Assembly (NCBI GenBank): GCA_003242605.1
Contig: QGUZ01000084.1
Location: forward strand, 1 to 17,671
Length of the DNA stretch: 17,671 bases
Source: Actinomycetota bacterium
GTDB lineage: Bacteria; Actinomycetota; Actinomycetes; Streptosporangiales; Streptosporangiaceae
Reading direction: 5' to 3'
The translations under genes and the position numbers were made by a program. Below the pieces are notes generated by a model. It saw nothing but the letters and a program-made list of their open reading frames with translations. It did no database searches and was not told where the DNA came from. The stretch's first letter is position 1. Each line of letters opens with the position of its first letter. Positions 13,699 through 17,671 of the stretch are shown here, one piece after another.

Positions 13699-15645
13699 AT
13701 GGCGACCGTGGGATGCGCAGGTGAGGGGCCGGAACCGGGGAACGGGGAGCCCTTCGTCCCACCGCCCACCGACCGCGACGACCCGCGCGCCTGGTGCATG
13801 GTCGCCGCCGCCCGGCTCGCCCACGACCAGCCGGAGGCCGCGCTCGACGCGGCCCGCCGGGCGATGAGCATCACCCCCGAGGCCGACTGGAGCCACCGGC
13901 TCGCCAGCCTCGCCCTGGAACGGCTCGGCCGCCACGACGAGGCGGTCGCCGCGGCCGAGGACGCGGTGCAGCTCGCCCCCGGCTCCTGGGCGGCGCGGCT
14001 GCGGCTCGCCTCCGCGCTCCGCCGCATCCCGGCCTGCTGGCGGGACGCCTGGAGCGAGGCCGGTCTCGCCTCCCGGTTCGCGCCCGACCGGCCCGGCCCG
14101 CACCTCCTCCTCGGCGACCTGTGCCTGCTCCGCGGCGACCACGAGCAGGCGATCCGGTGCTACCGCCGGGCGCTGCGCCGCGACGGCGGCCACGCCGAGG
14201 CGGCGGCCGCGCGCGTCAACCTCGGCCTGGCCCGGCTGCGCTGGGAGCCGCCCGCCGCCTGGCACGACCCCGCCTGGCCGGTCGGCCCAGGGGACACCGC
14301 CCGCATCCGCGACGCGCTGGTGGCCTGGTCCCGCCGGGTGCGGCTGGTGCTCGGGCTCGCGGTCGCCGGGCTCACCCTGCTCACCGTGGCCGCCGGCGCC
14401 CACGACTGGATCCGGCCGCTCGGCGCGCTGCCGCTGATCCCGGTGGCGGCGCTCACCGTGCGGCACGCCCGCCGGGTGCGCGCCTGGCCGTACCTGCCCG
14501 CGATGTTCGACCGGGACCCGTGGCTCGGCCTGACGGTCTGGGTCACCGTGGCGGTCGTGCTCGCCTACGCGGCCGCGATCGTGGCGGGCGGGCCCGCCGG
14601 CGGGATCGACGGGGCGCTCTGGGCCGCGGCGGTGGGCCTCGCGCTGTTCAGCGGCGCCGCCATGGCCGCGGTGCGGGCGCTCGTGCAGATCTGGCGAGGC
14701 CGCCCGCTCGCCGCGCTCGCCGAGTTCGCCGCGGCCGGCCCGCATCCGGTGGCCCGCCGCGCCGCCGCGGTGAGCCTGTGGCTCGTCGCCGGGCGGCTGT
14801 GGTGCCTGGCGGCGGCGCCGCTGCTCGCGGTGCACCTCACCGGCGACCCGCGGGCGGGCCTCGCCGCGCTGCTCGTGCCGATCGCGTTCGGCTACGCGCG
14901 GCTGTGCGCCGCCGGGTACGGCCGTGCCGTGGCCGCCGGGGACCGCGCCCTGCTCGTCGCGCTCGGCGCGGTGCTGTTCGCCGCCGCCGCGCTCGTCGGG
15001 GCCTCGCTGTTTCCCGGGGACGGCCCTGGGCCGGGCGAGCCGGCGACGGGCGTGGTCGAGGCGCCGCTCGGGGACGGTGCCGCCGCGGGTCAGGCCGCGG
15101 CCCCCGAGGAGCCGGGCCTGCCCGGCCCGGTCACGGCGGCGCTGTGGGCGGCCGCGGCCGCGCTCGCCGTGGTCCCGCTCGCCTACGCCGCCCGCGTCGC
15201 CGCCGCCCGGTGGCACGGCGTCCGCGGCGCGACCCGCGCCGACCTCGCCCTCGGCGCGCCGTACGGCCGCCCGCTGCCCGAGGACGTGATGCCCTCGCCG
15301 GACCTCGACGAGCAGGTGCGCCACGCCTTCACGCTGTCCCGCGGCGTGGTGCTCGCCTACGTCGACGAGAGCGGCCCGCGCGCGCTCCCGGTCGACGCGG
15401 TGGCCGCGGTGACCGGCACCGGCGAGCTCCGCATCGCCGTCGCCGACGAGGCCCGCCGCGCCGCCGAGCGGGACCCGCGGGTCACCGTGCACGTGACCGA
15501 CCCGGCGAGCGGCCGGCTGTGGGCGGAGGTGCGCGGGGTCGCCCTCGCCGACGGCGAGGAGGCCGTGCTCCGGGTCACGCCGACCCAGGTCACCGTCGGC
15601 GAGTACCCCGGCCACGGGCGGGAGCGCGCGGCGCTCCGCGGCTGA
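13699..15645 (+). CDS. TPR - membrane - split-barrel-like fusion protein
   Basis: 648 residues; not a family I can name. Three parts are visible. Residues ~30-180 are TPR-like helix pairs (e.g. PEAALDAARRAMSITPEA, HDEAVAAAEDAVQLAPGS, GDHEQAIRCYRRALRRDGGH). Residues ~213-500 hold about seven or eight membrane helices with a Pro/Gly/Glu-rich loop at 437-476. Residues ~535-640 resemble the FMN/F420-binding split barrel of pyridoxamine-phosphate-oxidase-like proteins: GVVLAYVDESGPRALPVDAV, ELRIAVADEARRAAERDPRV, WAEVRGVA and VTPTQVTVGEYPGH. TPRs suggest a protein-binding role. ATG 13699 has no clear ribosome site, so a leaderless start is possible. The next gene, a membrane AAA+ ATPase, is 200 bases downstream on the same strand. 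Confidence 0.8.
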   Translation: MATVGCAGEGPEPGNGEPFVPPPTDRDDPRAWCMVAAARLAHDQPEAALDAARRAMSITPEADWSHRLASLALERLGRHDEAVAAAEDAVQLAPGSWAARLRLASALRRIPACWRDAWSEAGLASRFAPDRPGPHLLLGDLCLLRGDHEQAIRCYRRALRRDGGHAEAAAARVNLGLARLRWEPPAAWHDPAWPVGPGDTARIRDALVAWSRRVRLVLGLAVAGLTLLTVAAGAHDWIRPLGALPLIPVAALTVRHARRVRAWPYLPAMFDRDPWLGLTVWVTVAVVLAYAAAIVAGGPAGGIDGALWAAAVGLALFSGAAMAAVRALVQIWRGRPLAALAEFAAAGPHPVARRAAAVSLWLVAGRLWCLAAAPLLAVHLTGDPRAGLAALLVPIAFGYARLCAAGYGRAVAAGDRALLVALGAVLFAAAALVGASLFPGDGPGPGEPATGVVEAPLGDGAAAGQAAAPEEPGLPGPVTAALWAAAAALAVVPLAYAARVAAARWHGVRGATRADLALGAPYGRPLPEDVMPSPDLDEQVRHAFTLSRGVVLAYVDESGPRALPVDAVAAVTGTGELRIAVADEARRAAERDPRVTVHVTDPASGRLWAEVRGVALADGEEAVLRVTPTQVTVGEYPGHGRERAALRG

Positions 15646-15672
15646 CCGGGGGAGCGGCCCCGCCACCCGCCA

Positions 15673-15685
15673 CCGAAAGTTTCGG
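15673..15685. promoter_or_regulatory. CCGAAAGTTTCGG palindrome
   Basis: A perfect palindrome about one central base, 28 bases after the TPR gene stop and ~160 before the AAA+ gene. CGAAAnTTTCG boxes are known LacI-type operators in streptomycete xylan/xyloside genes; a related GAAACTTTC is at 10465. Neither neighbour is a sugar gene, so the role is uncertain. Confidence 0.35.
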
Positions 15686-15716
15686 CCCCGCGCCCGGCAG
15701 CCCCCCGTCCGTGCGG

Positions 15717-15734
15717 CGGCGCCGTACGGCGCCG
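15717..15734. terminator. 18-bp perfect palindrome, possible TPR-gene terminator
   Basis: CGGCGCCGTACGGCGCCG is fully self-complementary and can fold to a 7-bp stem with loop GTAC, or serve as a dyad binding site. It lies 72 bases after the TPR gene stop. Confidence 0.4.
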
Positions 15735-15816
15735 GACCGGACGGCGCGCCTCCGTTGCGTTCCGCCGACTTACCCGACACGTTTGCCGCTAGGGCCTAGG
15801 CGTTGTTTGGTTGCGG

Positions 15817-15822
15817 TATAAC
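15817..15822 (+). promoter_or_regulatory. Candidate -10 box of the AAA+ gene
   Basis: TATAAC is a near-consensus -10 in otherwise GC-rich DNA, 23 bases before the ATG at 15846. No good -35 is seen 16-19 bases upstream. It suggests the AAA+ gene has its own promoter despite facing the same way as the TPR gene. Confidence 0.4.
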
Positions 15823-15845
15823 CGGGGGACGACCGGGGAGGCGTG

Positions 15846-17671
15846 ATGCGGGACTCCGACAGGACCCGGCCGGCGGGGCGAGCCATGGCGCGGCGGCTCT
15901 TCGAGCAGGTCCGCCACCGTTATTTCCTGCTGTCGCCGGGCACCAGGCGGGCGATCCACGTGGGCGTGCTGGCCGGGGCGCTCGTCCTGGCCCTCGTCGC
16001 CGGCTGGTCGCTGCCCTCCACCCTCGTCGTCACCGTGCTGCTGCTCGGGTACGGCGCGCTGGCGATGCGGTTCCCCCGCGGCGCCGCGACCGCGCTCGTG
16101 GTGGCCGCCTGGACGGTGCTCGTGCTCGCCATGGTGTGGCCGCTCGGCGAGCCGTCCGCGCTCGCCGGGCTGCTGCTGCTCGGCCCGGTGACGGGCGCCG
16201 TGGCCCACCTGATCAACTGGGTGCCGCCGTGGGCGACCACGCTGATCGCGCTCGCCCCGGGCGCCGTGCTCACCGTGGCCGCGGGCGTCGAGCTGCTCGC
16301 CGCCACCGTGGCGCTGTGGGGCGCCTGCGGCGCGGCCGCCCTCGCCCTGGCGTACCGCTTCCTCAAGGCCCGTGACGTGCGGGCGGTGCTCGCGGCGCGG
16401 GAACGGCCCGAGCCGGTCCGGGTGCGCGCCCGCGAGGCGGCGCCGCAGCGCCCCGGGCAGGCCGCCCCCGGCGCCCCGCCGAAGATCACGGTGGAGGAGG
16501 CGCTCGCCGAGCTCGAGGGCATGATCGGCCTGGAGCCGGTGAAGGAACAGGTGCGGTCGATCGCCGCGTCGATCGAGGCGTCCCGGCTGCGCGCCCAGGC
16601 CGGGTACACCACCGAGCCGCCGATGCGGCACTTCGTGTTCGTCGGCCCGCCCGGCACCGGCAAGACCACCGTGGCCCGCACCCTCGCCAAGATCTTCTAC
16701 GCGTTCGGCCTGCTGCGCACCCCGCAGGTGGTCGAGGCGCAGCGCGCCGACCTGGTCGGCGAGTTCCTCGGCGCCACCGCGATCAAGACGAACGAGCTGA
16801 TCGACCGGGCGCTCGGCGGCGTGCTGTTCATCGACGAGGCGTACTCGCTGATCAACTCCGGGGACGGCCAGCCGGACCGGTTCGGCGCCGAGGCGGTGCA
16901 GACGCTGCTCAAGCGGGCCGAGGACGACCGGGACCGGCTCATCATCATCCTCGCCGGCTACGAGAAGGAGATGTCGGCGTTCCTCGCCTCCAACCCGGGC
17001 CTGTCGTCCCGGTTCGCCACCCGGGTGCACTTCCCCTCGTACACCCCCGAGGAGCTGCTGGCGATCACCGAGGTGCTGCAGGCGCGGCGCGGCGACGTGC
17101 TCGCCCCGGACGCCCGGCCCGCGCTGCTCGCCCGGTACGAGGACGTGCACCGCCGCGGCCTCGTCGACGAGCTGGGCAACGCCCGGTTCGTGCGCACCCT
17201 GGTGGAGGCGGCCGCGCAGGCCCGCGACGTGCGCGTGGTGAGCGCGGGCGGCACCCCGACCCGCGAGGAGCTGGTCACCACCACCGCCGAGGACATCGCC
17301 AAGGCGTTCGACGAGATCACCGCCCGGTTCCGCGGGTACCGGCGCATCCCGTCGCTGGAGGAGGCGCTCGCCGACCTCGACCGCATGGCCGGGCTGGAGC
17401 CGGTCAAGCGGCAGGTGCACGCGATCGCCGCCCAGCTCCGGGTGGCCCGGATGCGCGAGGAGCAGGGGCTGCCGGTGCAGAACCAGATGCGGCACTTCGT
17501 GTTCACCGGCCCGCCGGGCACCGGCAAGACCACGGTCGCGCGCATCCTCGGCCGCATCTTCGCCGCGCTCGGCCTGCTCGCCCGCCCCGACGTGGTCGAG
17601 GCGCAGCGCGCCGACCTCGTCGGCCAGCACCTCGGCGCCACCGCGATCAAGACGAACGAGCTGATCGACCG
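15846..17671 (+). CDS. Membrane-anchored tandem AAA+ ATPase (CbxX/SpoVK type), 3' partial
   Basis: 608 complete codons before the window ends. ATG 15846 has GGGGAGG four bases upstream. Residues ~35-170 contain about five membrane helices, then a Pro/Arg-rich linker (185-212). The first AAA+ domain (~218-495) has Walker A GPPGTGKTT (267-275), Walker B LFIDEA (327-332) and the NPGLSSRF motif (383-390), all typical of CbxX/CfqX-SpoVK ATPases such as EccA of type VII secretion. A second AAA+ domain starts at ~504, with Walker A at 555-563, and is cut by the window end before its Walker B. The two domains align with a constant 288-residue offset and are very similar at DNA level. EccA has TPRs plus one CbxX domain; here TPRs are in the neighbouring gene. 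Role unknown. Confidence 0.92.
   Translation, partial: MRDSDRTRPAGRAMARRLFEQVRHRYFLLSPGTRRAIHVGVLAGALVLALVAGWSLPSTLVVTVLLLGYGALAMRFPRGAATALVVAAWTVLVLAMVWPLGEPSALAGLLLLGPVTGAVAHLINWVPPWATTLIALAPGAVLTVAAGVELLAATVALWGACGAAALALAYRFLKARDVRAVLAARERPEPVRVRAREAAPQRPGQAAPGAPPKITVEEALAELEGMIGLEPVKEQVRSIAASIEASRLRAQAGYTTEPPMRHFVFVGPPGTGKTTVARTLAKIFYAFGLLRTPQVVEAQRADLVGEFLGATAIKTNELIDRALGGVLFIDEAYSLINSGDGQPDRFGAEAVQTLLKRAEDDRDRLIIILAGYEKEMSAFLASNPGLSSRFATRVHFPSYTPEELLAITEVLQARRGDVLAPDARPALLARYEDVHRRGLVDELGNARFVRTLVEAAAQARDVRVVSAGGTPTREELVTTTAEDIAKAFDEITARFRGYRRIPSLEEALADLDRMAGLEPVKRQVHAIAAQLRVARMREEQGLPVQNQMRHFVFTGPPGTGKTTVARILGRIFAALGLLARPDVVEAQRADLVGQHLGATAIKTNELID

Noticed and set aside
12490..15780. 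Open minus-strand frame of ~1100 codons extending the DoxX-like gene upstream
   Set aside because: Only the part from 13332 has protein-like sequence; the rest is antisense to the TPR gene and Arg/Pro-rich.
13794..15821. Long plus-strand frame overlapping the TPR gene
   Set aside because: Arg/Ala/Pro-rich with no motifs; the frame at 13699-15645 has TPR repeats, membrane helices and normal codon bias.
15789..17630. Long minus-strand frames antisense to the AAA+ gene
   Set aside because: They have no recognisable domains, whereas the plus frame has two Walker A motifs, Walker B and membrane helices.
1..17671. CRISPR arrays, tRNA or rRNA genes, insertion sequences, phage genes
   Set aside because: I saw no regularly spaced repeats, cloverleaf-type sequences, transposase or integrase motifs, or phage proteins on either strand.

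Overview
The window is high-GC DNA with strong third-position G+C bias and actinobacterial gene content: a CUT1 sugar transporter without its own ATPase, a LacI regulator, an F420-type luciferase-like protein, a DUF2690 secreted protein and a Cys-rich metallothionein-like protein. An actinomycete of the Streptosporangiales type fits, but genus cannot be fixed from this stretch. The first ~70 bases do not look genomic. They match, at the right total length, a degraded Illumina Nextera i7 adapter, so position ~71 is probably a contig end.

Layout. (1) 71-2330: a truncated HTH protein (minus) diverges from a secreted DUF2690 protein (plus), with three GGTTGC repeats between them. Then come a small hypothetical gene that looks frameshifted and two very small minus-strand genes (33 and 61 codons). 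(2) 2567-3406: a luciferase-like F420-type oxidoreductase. (3) 3469-9844: a beta-glycoside utilisation locus. The lipoprotein binding protein, two permeases and a LacI regulator form one minus-strand operon, divergent from a GH42 beta-galactosidase. Two copies of a CTGTGAACGTTCACAG-type palindrome sit in the shared promoter region. (4) 10033-12093: a small Cys-rich protein and a GH1 beta-glucosidase. (5) 12094-13332: a convergent gap with an extreme G-run tract, then a DoxX-like membrane protein with a long disordered tail. (6) 13699-17671: a large protein with TPR repeats, a multi-spanning membrane region and a C-terminal flavin-type split-barrel-like domain, followed by a membrane-anchored tandem AAA+ ATPase of the CbxX/SpoVK type cut off by the window end.

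How it works together. The transporter probably imports short beta-linked oligosaccharides, powered by a shared ATPase encoded elsewhere. The cytoplasmic GH42 and possibly GH1 enzymes hydrolyse them, and the LacI protein represses both divergent units until inducer arrives.

The least explained parts are the TPR/membrane/split-barrel protein beside the membrane AAA+ ATPase, and the tiny Arg-rich gene with alternative hairpins before the 61-codon gene.
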